Shown: one piece after another, positions 38,701 through 53,700 of the stretch
Layout of the letters: each line of letters opens with the position of its first letter
Position numbering within the stretch: position 1 is the first letter of the stretch
DNA from: Bicyclus anynana
Taxonomy: Eukaryota > Arthropoda > Insecta > Lepidoptera > Nymphalidae
Direction: 5' to 3'
NCBI RefSeq assembly: GCF_947172395.1
Contig: NC_069098.1
Coordinates: 4,209,001-4,273,000 of the forward strand
DNA: 64,000 bases
Translations under genes and position numbers: made by a program
The notes under the pieces: model-generated
What the model was told of the DNA's origin: nothing
What the model saw: only the letters and a program-made list of their open reading frames with translations
Databases searched by the model: none

Positions 38701-41700
38701 TTTTCAATTTATTAATACCGATAATACTACTACATTGTTGCCCTTTAATTCATAAACGTGGATTGATATTTAAACCTCAATTGTTTTCAAAGTAAAGTGG
38801 ACCAAATCACTACAGTTTAAAAGTCACTTCACATTGAAGACATTTGAGGTTTAAATCCTAATCTATATTTATAAATAAGGCTCCATGTTTAACTGTATAG
38901 GTACAGATACTAACAAGTAGGTAACTTACTAGGTAGGTACTTAACTACCCCTGATAATTGTTCGGCATAAAACAAACTTTATATAATACACGACTCCACA
39001 GTTTCAGTGTTCCCGCAATAAAATGCATGTTGCATTTATTAAAAACAAAAGGTACGCTAGAAGAAAAGGTTTCAAGTGGGCAGCTACTGGTACATTTTAT
39101 GTACAACAATTTTAAAATGCAAAGGCTATCCGCCAGCTCGTAAATCTCGGCGGCGATGCTCTGTGGGGACATTTAGGGTATGAAATGGTGCTAGCCGTAT
39201 AGTTTATGCGGAGAACGAGGAAATTAAAATAGTTTAACGAAATTTGTTTCGACACACAGTATTTAAACTATTATTATTATTACACTGCTGAGCTCGAGTC
39301 TCCTCTCAGAATGAGAGGGGTAAGGCCAATAGTCCACCACGCTGGCCCAATGCGGATTGGCAGACTTCACACACGCAGAGAATTAAGATAATTCTCTGAT
39401 ATGCAGGTTTCCTCACGATGTTTTCCTTCACCGTTTGAGACACGTGATATTTAATTTCTTAAAATGCACACAACTGAAAAGTTGGAGGTGCATGCCCCGG
39501 ACCGGATTCGAACCCACACCCTCCGGAATCGGAGGCAGAGGTCATATCCACTGGGCTATGACGGCTCTTATTATTATTATCAGAGTAAGTAAAAACGCTC
39601 GACAGAAGTCAGAAGTATGAGTGAGAGAAAGGGAAGCCAGACAGAAAAGCCCCGTAAAGTATTTTTATTTTTTTATTTTTTAACGAGGAAAGTGGGCAGG
39701 GAAGCTTCCCTAGTCACTTTTCACAACTGTGTGGCCAGGTTATTCGTCCTCCCTATTTTGTCGGTTTGGAGTGCGAGTCAAAGGACATAACGTGCTCTCT
39801 GAGGCACGGTTGACCAAATTTAACTTCGGGTTATGAATTCCACTGAAAATTTCTTAGAAAAAGAAAGCTTAGCATCTTATAGCCTGACCTAAAACCTCTT
39901 GATCCATAGACATAGCCTAGCTGGCTAACTGGTTGGTCCAGGCAACGAATCAGTTCGTACTATTATATAATACATAGCCCAGTATCCTTTCAATATTAAC
40001 CGGAAACATCTGCACCCAACACGTCCGGCGCATAATTCGCCCGCGTACAGGATATAAAGCGCGCACGCATCTCTGCCCCAATTTACGAGCGCTCCGTGGA
40101 ATGGCCCGCAAGGGTTGCCAGGTCGCCAAACCTAATAGCCGGACAGATCTATTTGGCCGGACATTTGGGTAAAAAAGGCCGAACTTATCCACAAAATCAT
40201 CATTATCTATGAATAAGTGTATACAATACATAAGTATTATTATTATAATAGGTGAGACAGAAGTTATTTAGTAAAATCACGCTTTTTTTTGTAACTATAA
40301 ATCTTGATCACGCATACGCTCGGTACTCGCTCGTTTGCGAAATGAAAAACAGTCTGTAAAAGGCCGGATAAGCCGGACACAATAAAAAAAGGCAGACAAT
40401 GTCCGGCTGACACAAGATTAGAATTCTGGGTCAGGCTATGAGATACTTAGTTTTCTTTCTTATATTATTTAAAGTTTTTGGGGAGTTTGTGGTGTTACAC
40501 CCCGTGCCTCGGATTAAGCCATTGGTGTCGGTAATTTTCATTAACATCTGATAGTGACCATTAATTTAACATTATCCCGAGTTCCGACTTAATAACGCTT
40601 TAGAGCAGCGTGGTAGGTCTAAGCTCCATATCTCCTTTCCTGTAAGAAAGTAGTCCTGGCTCTGTGGTGTGAGGTTAAAATAGCCTAATAGGCTGTTAAG
40701 GTACAGGAGGCGATGTCCAGTTTTATCCGAACGCCTGGCCCCACTACCCGCAGGCGATGCAAGCCGCGCTCAACCAACCGCCAAATTCAAAACGTCCGTG
40801 CCACTCGGTAATGTCCACCGTTTTGACTCATTAACTGCCATATCGATTACATGCGTTTGACATTGTATAACCGCATTTTGAACGATTGGGGAAGTGTAAT
40901 ATATAATTAGTAACCGATAGATTTACTGCCTATGCACCACACTCAACTGTAATGCTATATTATACCTACCTATTATGCTAGCAACTCACAACCATATGCG
41001 ACTAAATGATTTTTTTTATTCTTTTATTCTTTCCAAGTTAGCGCTTGACTGCAATCTCACCTGATGGTAAGTGATGATGCAATCTAAGATGGAAGCGGGC
41101 TAACTTAGGTTAGGAGGAGTATGAAAATCCACACCCCTTTCGGTATCTACACGACATCGTACCGTAACGCTAAATCTACGTACGTCTTTGTCGGTAGGGT
41201 GGTAACTAGCCACGGCCGAGACCTCCCACCAGCCAGACCTGGACCAATTAAGAAAACCTCAATCGACCCAGCCGGGGATTTAACCCTTCCTTCCTTCCGG
41301 ACTTCCGTCTTGTAAATCCACTGCGCTTACCACTGCGCCTCGGAGGCCATCAAATTGAATTAAGACAATTAGCCACCTTTGTTCGCCACAGTTTCGACGC
41401 GCTAGTGACATATGTAATAGTATAAAATCTTTGCTCTCGCTGTATAGGAAACTCGTGATAACCTCTAACAATAACCCTAATAGAACAAGACACGTGTATG
41501 AATAGAGCTATCTAGGTAAGTGAACCCACTCATGCCATTATGCTAATGCGTCGGTACAACAGGTCAACAGGGTGGATACATATTACGTAGATAATGTAGA
41601 ATATCTACATTACTATGTAGAACTTATGCATTCCAAGAAATTGTTAGTGGATCCAAGTACCAGTTCCTAGAATACAAACTTTCTGAGAATCCAGGTAGGT

Positions 41701-44700
41701 AAATGCATTTATTTCGTTTCATGGAAATTCAGAAAATTATACTTAATACTTACAGTTACACACACTAAGACGCCCTGCTGTTTTATCCGCATAGTTCCCG
41801 TTTCCGTGAAAATACGGGGATAAAATATAGCCTATGATACTCACAAATAACGTGGCTGTGTAATGGTAAAGGAATTTTCAAAATCGGTATAGTTATACGG
41901 TATAGCTACAACCTTACAAACATTACCTATTTAATATTTATAATATTAAAATACATATTGAAAATATGTCTGTGATAGCCAGACAGACTCTAGACTATAT
42001 ACTTTCAGAAATTAAAGATTTGTTTAAAAAAATTCTTGTAGACTTCAGTTTTCAACGTAGCTTTAATAAGAGCGTTGTTATTAATGCATTCACATCGTAA
42101 ACATCGCGTTGGTAGGCAGCGTTTGACCAAGCGGTAAATGTAAACATACAAACATATACTATCGTATGTAATTATCTAATGCTCCGACCACGGGAATAGG
42201 GGACGACCGACATAGGTACCAGAAATTCACGCGGCGTTAATGCCACTTTGTTTATAATAAAGGTAATATTTTGTAAGGATGGAATGTTTCTCGTTTCACG
42301 TAAAACATACATTTCCTTCATTTTCTTCCTCAGACTAATTGCCACAAGGATCTGCCTCTTGACGTTACCCCTCAAAGTGTATCAACTATCTAAGATGTTT
42401 ATAAAAACTGTCTCTATAGAATCTGCTACCTCGCAAATACTCGTCCACAGTCCAAACCCCATATTTGGTTACCGTACCTATGGCTCGAGGCTCGTACCAC
42501 GAGCACAGGCTCACAAAAGGGAGTGCCCATCCCCAATCCTAACCACCCGGCAACTTACTTATGCCTAAAAAAATCTTGATAATTCTACTTTAATAATGAA
42601 ATTATTACTTTATCAAAAAAAGTTTGCTAGAACGTTTTATGACATTTTTAATTTATCTTTAATTTTTTCTTTGAATTTGTCCACAACGGGTACAAACTTA
42701 GCTTGTTGACGTTGACCATACAGTGAGAGATTTAAGTAATTTTTTATAACTTATTGTTATCAAGATTATTTGTTTGTTTTCTTGTTTGTTAAGCTTGTTG
42801 GTAACAGGAAAAAAAAATCTAACCAAATCCTTATTTATACATCATATTATCATCTCCATAAATACTTTTATACGGGGCTCCCTGGGCCGGCCTTGTATGG
42901 GGCGGTGGGCATTCCCCTTTGAGCTTTCATAAAATGAGGTATGTCTGGCTATTGCAAGCGCAAGTTCTATACAGACAAAGGATACGGGTGCAACGTGTCG
43001 GGTCTTGTATTATTTCCTTTCAACTGGCAACCGACTTAATACGAGGGGAGTTTCTGGGTCAAACTCAAACCACTCCTACATACTCGTAACAAAGCTAAGG
43101 ATATTTGATTTGATATCAAGAATTATTTGAATGTATCTGTTTGTTTTGGCACAGATTAATCAATAATAGGCAGATGGAGTGCACGGAACACGACGGTGTC
43201 GTACCCGTCACAAATACAAAATTCATAAACGAATACATTCTCGAGTCAGTACGACACGAAGCGACGCATCAGTAATTTTCAATATTATTCAAGAAATATC
43301 TTATGTTCTAAATGTTGTCTTATGTTTTAAAATAAACTGTTCTCAAAAACTAAAGAAAAAAGATGGAGTATTTTTTATTGGCTATTATTGATTATTATAT
43401 TAATTTATGTAGTCGTTGTTAGTGTTAAATTTTGAAATACAAATTATGAAAAAAGTTTGTATATGCGAATGTCAAGGAGACGCGTGACTTTTGTTTTTTT
43501 ATGGGTTTCGCCGCCTTTTCGTAAAGCCATCGTTTATAAAGACTCACTCTGGTTACTCTGCGGTTTTTAGTTAGTTTAATTTGTTTCTAGATATTCACAC
43601 TTTGCTTCTAGGACACTCAAAAAAAGTTTTTTTAAAATTAATCACGTGTCTCAAACGGAAAAATAACGTGAGAAAACCTGCATACCAGAGAATTTTCTTA
43701 AATCTCTGAGTGTGTGAAGAAAAAAAAATTAATCTTAGAGAACAAAATTTTCATTTTAAATCTGAAATCAAATACAACATAGTACAAGTATATTAAAAAA
43801 GTAATGAACTACATATTTGTAAACTAACCTCAATAAATTCCACATAAAATAAAGTGGTATTCTCCGAATTCCTTGTTTATCACGATATAATGAGTGTGGG
43901 AGGAATTAAATCATGCCGACCGTTGATCGGACGACGTGAATCACGTATCAGAACTGGTTACGTTTGAACTCAGGTAATCTTTTCATTTTGTTATGATGCA
44001 GATTCTGTTTTAGACGATATTGTTGATACTTCTGTTATTGTTGATGTTTATCTTTATGATGTATATAATTCTTTTATTTCCAGAAGATTTCCGTTGGATG
44101 TGGTAGGTAATAGTACTTACCTTTGTCTACGAGTAACTACGAGTAGGTATATCCAAAGAATGAAAGAAAGAAAGAAAAATGCATTTATTTTGTCCGCGTG
44201 GAATTTATTTTTTCACAAATCTCGGGAATCATGGATGTTTTAGGGATAAAAAGTAGCCGCCTATATGTTATGAGGATGCCCATGAGGAAACACCTATGCA
44301 CATCTTATGCAATTGCCCAGCTCTAATACATAAACGCAACCTCCACTTACGGCATTACACAATGGATCCAGAGGAGGTGAAATACGTCCCAGCCAAGAAA
44401 CTGCTGCTGTACTTGGCAGCAACCAGTATTGGAGGGGAAATCTAGTCAGTGGCGATCACAATAGATCGGTAACGGTCAACGTGATACAGGACCTCAAGAC
44501 CTGCAGAGCCGCGACATCAAGAAGAAGAAGAAGAAGAAGCCTATATGTTAATCCAGACTATAATCTACCTCTACTTCAAATTTCAGGTGATTCTGTTCAG
44601 TAGTCGCGGTGTGAAAGAGTAGCAAACATTCATACCATCAAAATCATCAGTTTTTTGCAAATCTGTAAAAATTATTTTACTATTTGTGTGTGTCATAGGC

Positions 44701-47700
44701 TTTATTTTATCCCCGTATTCTCACGGGAACGGGGACTACGGACTAGTTTTATATATTTGAACAATTTCCACATGAAGTACCTATAGAAAACTCAAGATGT
44801 ATTTTATAGAAGACACAATGCACAACTTCAAACGCAAATTTCTGTGAGCTTCATTTTTACATTACCTTACCAAACAAATCATTAAATTGTCACCTAAACG
44901 ATGATATATTAGTATATAAATGCAGGCGAAATGCCTTTGTGTTCAATTGCCCTCAATTCCTGCCAGAGATATGTCAATGACTGCTGGAGGTCAAGGATAG
45001 TGAGGTTACGTCATCTAGCAAATGTCGACCGTTAGGGCTATACCTATTCGTAGCTAAATGCCACTTGAAACTAAAACTATTGCAGATACTACTCGGACGA
45101 TACTACAATTTTCTATGCGAAAAATAGAAAACTAAATTCAATTTTACAATATCAAATCAAATCACGTGATAAAGATCAAAGATGCAAAAACTGAATTGAA
45201 TATTAAACTAAATATTCTTCACTGTAGCTAGGTGTATTTAGTATAATTAAATTTTAAAAACAAATACACTATTACCTTATTAAATTTTTATACATATAGT
45301 ATGTAGTACAATATCACCTGATGGAAAGTGATGATGCAATCCAAGATGGAAGCGGGCTAACTTGTTAGGAGGAAAATGAAAATCCACACCCCTTTCGGTT
45401 TCTACACGACATTATATCGGAACGCTAAATCGCTTGGCGGTACGTCTTTGCCGAACGGTACGGTAAGACACGGTCGAAGCCTCCCACCAGATATACTTGG
45501 AGCAAAAAAACCTTAATCGGCCCATCCGGGGATCGAACCCAGGACCTCCGTCTTGTAAATCCACCGCGCATATCACTGCGCCACGGAGGCCGAAAAATAA
45601 CATAATATCGTCACGTCTCATTCCCGAAGGGGTAGAGACCACGCCCTTCCATTTGCTGCAATCCTGGTATATCTCTTTTGCTTCTTCCATTCTCATCAAT
45701 TCTTTCATACAAGTTCCTCGGTTTATGGTACTCTTACTCTTGACCTGGCCTTTAATGACTGTCTAGGATTTGGTTAAGCATTCGCCATGGCTGTCTCTTT
45801 CCGAAATTCCCTTTCACCCTCACCCACCTTACAAATCCTTAAACTTTTTTTACCTATATTCTCTGAACATCTACACTAATATTATAAAGCTGAAGAGTTT
45901 GTTTGTTTATTTGTTTGATTGAATGCGCTAATCGCAGGAACAACTGGTCCGATTTGAAAAATTCTTTCAGTGTTAAATAGTCCATTTATCAAGGAAGGCT
46001 ATAGGCTATATATTATCCCCGTATTCCTAAGGGAACGGGAACCACGCGGGAACCGCGCGGCGTCAGCTAGTTTTTTTATATAGGTACAAGTTATGGAAAA
46101 CATAAAAATTAAAGCCTATAAAGTTAATAGACATTGCCAATTAATCAACAAATGAACCCAATATGTTAGGTAATTGATCAAAGGACAGCGTTCATTTTAT
46201 AGCTGGCAATAAATGTGACTGCACTGCCAAGAAATAGGTCAAGAGCGGTGATAAATTGACACTAGGAAATGTGAAAGTTGATTCAATATTGAATTTCAAT
46301 TTAATTAATAACATTGACCTTACACAAATACATTCCCTTGAACATTTAATTGATCTATTAAAATATTATTGACCTGACAACGAAAATATGATAGAATTAT
46401 AGGGTTAACTTTACATTGTTTCTTAACCAAATATCAATGAATCTAGTGATGTTGGCGCTTGGATTTGTCAGTTTTGCGAACGCATTAGTCGCGATTCGCG
46501 AAGAATAGCAAAATAATTTAATTATTCCATAGAAAATCAAAATTTTATACAAATCGACATCTTACTTTTAACATAATACCTACACCAAATATATTATAAT
46601 ATACATAAGTATTTACAAAACTTGCTCAGTCATAAATGTATACTTTATTTTATAGAGGTAAAGTTTCTGAGGTTGTAGGGGGTACAACTCGGGATCTACT
46701 AAACCAATTTTGAAATTCATTTTATCAATAGAAAGCCAAATTATTAGAGTGTCGTAGGCTATATTTTATCACCCTATTCCGACGGGAACGCAAACTAAGC
46801 GTGTGAAACCGCGAGGGGTTTGCTAGTATTACGAAAGTAGTGCAACGGCTCCATTTTTATTAATAAAAGTAAAAGCTTTGCCCAACAAATCGATAATGGA
46901 ATTTCATTCGCGACTATTCGCATCAGCGCAGCATAAATTATGGATACGAAAATATCCCATTCCACTTTCCACGACGAAAACCTTGGGCCTATAAGATTAG
47001 TAGCAACATCCACATCTATATGGATACGAGAATATCCCATTCTACTTTCCACGACTACTTTGGGGTTGGGGCTACAAGATTCCTAGCACTATAATCTGTA
47101 TTAAATTTTGATAAACCATTATAGAACGAGAACTAATTATTACACAATCGTAAGCATACTATAGACACGTAAAAACGGTGCAACTACAATAAATCCCTAG
47201 CAAGTGACTGATTCGGAGAATAAGCACTCGTGACATAATTCGGATGATATAAATAGTCATGAAAGATGTTCGCAAGAACTAAAAAATCACTGGCACTTAT
47301 GGTTTGAATCGCTTTTTTCAAGATAGCGGAAAATGCATATAGGAAATCTTAGTTGAGAAGTTGAAGTTAAGTTTTTAAGACTCCCCCAGGTCATATCCAA
47401 AATTCAGCTTTCTCTTTGCTTCCGCGAATTCTTTGCGAATTTTCCGACCTACCGACTATAGAACAGTATAAATATATAATTTTCAATAAAATAATGTGAG
47501 AATTCATGTCCTAAGTCGCCAGATACCTTAGTTCGGCTATTACAGGCTGTCAAACCTAACGCATTAAGTCTTAAAACGATTTTAATTTATTTAAAGCTTG
47601 CAAGCTTCTTGTATCAAAAGTCAAAAGATGTTATCGTAAAATTTGTAGAGTGTAAATGTGTTTTGCTAACAAACTTGGGTAACTCAGGCAAGAGTCGCAT

Positions 47701-50700
47701 ACGCAATACCGGCACCTACTTACTCTGTGCAATTGCTGAAATGGCCTCCATTGGATTTGAAATGATTTAATACAAATACATTTCAAAGCTAAGAACCACA
47801 TCTATATAACTATCTACTATCCTCTCCTACTTATGTGATACTTTCGGACGCCCTGCGCGTAGTTCCCGTTCTCATGTGAATACGTGGATAAAATACGGCC
47901 TATGATACTCACAAATATCGAACGTGGCTTTTGAAAATTTCAAAATCGGTTCAGTAATAGAGAAACTTACAACACCACTAACTTTCATAATTAACAATTC
48001 ATATTCGGCTCACTGTTGAGCACGAGTCTACTTTCAGAATAAGAGCGGTTAGGCCTTAGTCCGCTTCGCTGGCCCAATGCAGATTGACAGACTTCACACA
48101 CGTAGATAATTAGGAAAATTCTCAGGTATGCAGGTTTCCTCACGATATTTTTCATTCACCGTTTAAGACAAATAATTAATTTCTTAAAATGCACATAACT
48201 GAAAATGCCCCGACACGGATTCGAAACTACGCCCTCCGAATCGAAGGCAGAGGTATATCCACTGGGCTATCATCTCTCTACAAACTTTACTCTTTATAAC
48301 GTTAATTAAGAAAGACTATAGTATAGATAAAGATTTATTTAATTTTAGGAACTTTTGAATGCACGATAAATCATACTTACGACCACAGTAAAATAAATAC
48401 ATTTATTTACTATCCTACTACTATATACTTACCTACCAACTTTACTTTGTGTTAGAAGTACACTTGTAACACAAAGTAACACGTGGCGGACTACTTGATT
48501 AATTTAATTAATGCGATTATAGTTTGATAGCTCCATTACAGATCAAGGCTCCCATTTAATAATGCCGTCGATGTTATTGCTTTTTGTTTGTTATGAATCA
48601 TGCTTCCTCCTCAAGATGAAATGTGAAAGGAAAGGTAGATTGAATACTCGTAAGGTCGACTAGTATGAAAAAATTGCAAATGTGAACGAACCATATAAAT
48701 ACTTATAGACGAGCAACATTGCATGTTGCTGTGAAAATCGTTGACAATTTATAGCTGACTTTAAGGACAAGAGAATATCATAGTTAAAGAATCTAATAAC
48801 ATGATTATGCTTTAAAAATAAATTATTGATACAGCATAGAGCGAAACATTTCTCAAGAATATTAGATACATTTTTTATACTTCACTTCATTTACTTTCAC
48901 CTCCATCGACGAATAATAATCAGTGCCAGGAGAATGCAAGACAGTAAACTGACGGGTGAGAGTTGAACTCTAGTCGGGTCGTTTCTGAATTCAGCTTGAT
49001 AACCAAGAAGTTTTATAATGAATCCTATCATAAAAATTTTAACCTCCCAGAAGATGGAGAGATGTTTAATCCATATAGTTGGATATAAAAACCATTCCCG
49101 TAAAATTGCTGTAGTAATCGCATGTAGAGCTAGAAATTGCCGCGAAACTAGCCAGTTTAAGACTTCTTCGTGCATTTGAAGTTTTATTTCACGTTCTGCA
49201 TGATTCATTGGTCCAACCAACAAGTATTGTAAAATTGCTGTAGTACTCATATGTAGAGCTAGAAATTGCCGCGAAACTAGCCAGTCTATGACTTCCTCGT
49301 GCATGTGAAGTTTTATTTCATGTTCTGCATGATTCATCGGTCCAACCCCAAGTATTGTAGTGTTTTATTTTTGTTTCCCATTGCAACTATAGTATATACT
49401 TTTACTGAAAAGGAAGGAGTTATTAATAGCTTCTGAGGTTCTTGTTTCGTTCACAGTTTCTGTTTAAAATACTTAATGTTTATTTGAGTAGTAAAATACC
49501 GTGCGAATCTTGTTTTAAACCTGTTCCCAAAGGATTACGAGTAGGGTATATTAGTTGTAGTTATGAAAATTAATTATCAACCCATATTCTGCTCACTGCT
49601 GAGCTCGAGTCTTCTCTCAGGATGAGAGGGGTCAGGCAGTTGGCTGCCTTCACACACGCAGAGCATTAAGAAAATTCTCTGATGTGCAGGTTTCCTCACG
49701 ATGTTTTCCTTCACCGTTTGAGACACATGATATTTAATTTCTAAAAATGCACACAACTGAAATGTTGGAGGTGTATGCCCCGGACCGGATTCGAACCTAC
49801 GCCCTCCAGAATCGGAGGCAGAGGTCATATCCATTGGGCTATCACGGCTCATGATAACCGATCGACATGACAATTTGGAGACACGACTACGAGTACCTAC
49901 ATATCATTTTCGTTAAAATGATGTCAACTCAAATAAAAATTATTTCAGTAATTTCTTACAATCGTAATGTCAAAAATCGATAGCATTATAAGCCTGCCCC
50001 TGTAGCCAAATGGCAGGACGATTCTCTTTCTACGATCGCAAACATTTCTTAAACTAGAAAAATGTATGGGAATGACATCCATCTTGATCACGTGATAGCA
50101 ACGTGACCTTTCATTCCCAAAAAAAATTGTAGTTTTCGAAACATTTGCGATCAGGGGCTGACACGGTTAGACCAACCTCATTTTAAAAAAGCTGAGAGTT
50201 TGTCAGCCCATTGCTCCTACCATAGGTAGATAGGCAATTATGGAATTTGGACCGTGGTGGCTTTGGTAGGTCGGAGGTCTAAGTCTATTTTTTACGAGTA
50301 TTTACTTACTCTTCTTCGACCAATAACCTAAGTTTTGAATACGAAAGATATTAACTATTAAGTTAATATCTTACGTATTCAAAACTCATTAGTTTTGGGA
50401 CATTACCTATTGCTACACTTCTTGGCATTAGCCCAATGAATGGAGACATAATTTTGTTGCATGAACTTTTTTCTTCTGTTGCAAGATATTGGGTTAATAG
50501 GACTTTTGTTTCTTAAATAAATAAAAGATGTCCATTAGGTGTTGTAACGTGACCGTAATTTATTACTTTTTTATATTTTTGTGTAAATTCATAGTATGTG
50601 AAGAATTCCGGTGAGTATTATCTCTATATATTTTTTATGATCGAAGAACCTAATGACTTAGTTTTTGATGACCTATCTACTCTCTGTTTTTGTTTTTTTT

Positions 50701-53700
50701 TATTGCCTATTCTTTTCAATCCCACCTGATGTTGAGTGATGATGCAATCTAAGATGGAAGCGGGCTAACTAGGGGGAGGATGAAAATCCACACCCCTTTT
50801 AGTTTTTACAAAACATCGTACCCGAACGCTTAATCGCTTGGTGGTACGTCTTTGTCGGTAGGGTAGTAACTAACCACGGCCGAAGCGTCCCACCAGCCAG
50901 ACCTGGAACAATTAAGAAATCTCATTCGGCCCAGCCGGGGATCGAACCCAGGACCTCCAACTGGTAAATCCACCGCACATACCACTGCACCGTGGAGGCC
51001 GTCAAAGTCTACTTTAATCTACTCTATTCTACTATTCAAACCAGACTTAATAATTTGTAACCGATCATCGAATCTCTATATTTGACTACTGCTGAGATAT
51101 TCAGCATTTATAAAATGCCGAAGGTCTGACTACAACAGGCTCTCGAAGTTGCAAAAGGAATCAGTTTTACATTAAATCGAAACAATATGCCCCGCATACA
51201 CGACGATAACAGATAGGCTCGTTATTTCGTAATGTTACATCAATGGGTTGACGCTGCATGGTCTAGTACCTCGCTAGCATAGACGTAATAAAAAGTCCAG
51301 ACACCATCTTCTGTGGCGCTAACATACATCCAACGAGATCAAGAGATATAGACAAAATTCAATGAAAAGACGGCGCAACCGGAAATACCGGTATCTCTTT
51401 CATTGCGTTGGTACGAAAGAGATGGGACTGGGACAACTCCAACGTCATTGGACGAAATTTTATCTATATTTCTCTTCACTGGTTTTATAGTACCACTGAA
51501 CTAAAAAGTGACGCACTCCAACTCTGCCAGTTTAGCATATTAAATTATAACTACACGCCAACACGCACAAAGATGCATTTATGAAGACAGACCGCCATTA
51601 ATTTCCTAAATCTGGCAATTCACACTCTGCATACACAGATCGCTCGACGCCATTACGGTATTTCAGTTGTTTGACAGTGAGACACCATCTGCTTATTATT
51701 AAGTCTATGCTCGCTAGTGGCTACGCATGTCATTCAGAGCGAGTGATCAACGTACATCGGAGGCAACACTTTCACATCATTTGTAGCGTGACGGTCAAGT
51801 AATCGGCATTGGAAATTGTACTCTGTATCATGGGTGCTAGAGTTGTAAATCGTGTGACGGGAATGAAAATTGATGTTTGGGATAGATGGTTTTTACGACC
51901 TTGCTATGCGGAGGTATGAAAACCCGTGTTGGTAAACACCTGCGACCTATATTTATGCTAATTACTTAAGTGTGTGATTGTATATCGTGTCACAGTAGAC
52001 TGGGATCGTGTGTTTTAATTATTTTTTATTACTATTATAATAAGTAGACTATGGTTTGAATATTGCCCTCGATTTTTTTCTTTTTTTTTTATCATTTCTC
52101 CCTCGATGGTCATTGTCATGCTGAAGCAAAGCGTCTACAAATAAATTATTTTAGTGCACAAGTGATTTGCGCGAACTAGGGCCCTCTCTTTTCTCTCACT
52201 CTCATAGTCTCACAACAGAGCGAAACGATTGCAGAGATCAGGCACGGAAAAAAAAAACAGCTTTTATATGTTCGTCGAGGCATATGTGTCAACAGTATCG
52301 ACTGCTACTGACATTTTTTTTATAAGAAAATCCCAACATTATATTTTGATGGTCTCGAATCGAACCCTGGACTTTAAGACTATAACCGAATCGGTTAACC
52401 ATAGAGGGAGCTGAGAACTGAGCTATTTTAGAAATTTTAAATTCAATTTTTGCTTTTTGCTCTGGTAACTTTCTGCTCTTAAAGGTTTTTAAAAAATCCG
52501 CTAGGAACAGCACCGGAGGTACGAATCAAGTCGATATGACCGTCAAATTATAGTAAGCGACACTTTTATCGTAAGTGTCAATTTCATTATAAGTAACATT
52601 TTCAAAGGGTATAATTTAAAATTACTTTTACTAACTAAAGTAGTTATACAATTTAACGCATGCAGAACAGCTCTAGAGAGATCGTAAAAAAGTTATAGCC
52701 AATACCACCATCAGCTACACAGGAGGTATTGGGTATTGGCAGTGGGTTGTGGTCGCCACGTTGCGCAAACGCCGCGCCGGCGCTAAGTGTGCCGGAGCTA
52801 TAATGGGAAGACCTTCACCCATATGCTCCCGGTTCCCGAGGGACGTCACGCTACTACGCGTTACGTCCGATGTTAACATGTTCATGTATGCTCGATGAGA
52901 AAAGTGTTATCTCCTACATATATTTAATTAAAAAAGTAGCAGACGTTATTGTTCCCGTGGGAATACAGAAATAAAATAAAGCCTCTCACACTCACAAATA
53001 ACGAACTCGTAGCTTTCTATTGGTAAAGAATTGCTTAAATTGGCTAGAACCAGAGATTACCTTTACAACTTCACGAACACACAAACTTTACCTTTACATA
53101 ATAATATTAATAGTACAGATAAAGGGCCTGACAGACATAAGGATTTCGTTTTTCCTTATGAGGTACGGAATCCTAAAATTTTAGATAAAGAAATAGATAG
53201 ATATGCACGCCACGTTGCGCAAACGCCGCCGTAAAGTGTGTCGGAGCTATAACCGGCAGACCTTCACCTAGATGCTCTCAGTTCCCGAGGGACGTCACGG
53301 TGTTACGTCCGATGTATTAACACGTTCATATAGTACACTCGATGATAAAAGTGTTACTTATAATTATACAAACATACATATCATCATTATCAGCGAGGCC
53401 AGGCGCCCTCCTTAATTCCTATAGGCCTGCAGGCAAATTCGATAACTTTGACGTATGTTAGATATCATATAATACGAAATTGAGATTCTGTGTAACAAAT
53501 GTCATTTGGTGCCTACTGGCAACCGTGGATATCATACCGTAGTTAGATGATTTCTTAGTCGATTGATGTTTATTTTAATAGATTGTTAATAAAACCGAAT
53601 AAGTGAATAGGCCAGCTGGCCTTGGATGGAGACTATGAGATTTTTAGAGATGATAATGACCAGCATCGATGGCTTAATGAGGCACAATAGTGTAACACTA

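Noticed and set aside
49101..49358. CRISPR-like or other spaced repeat array
   Set aside because: Only two units with no spacers, in an insect nuclear genome. It is a simple tandem duplication.
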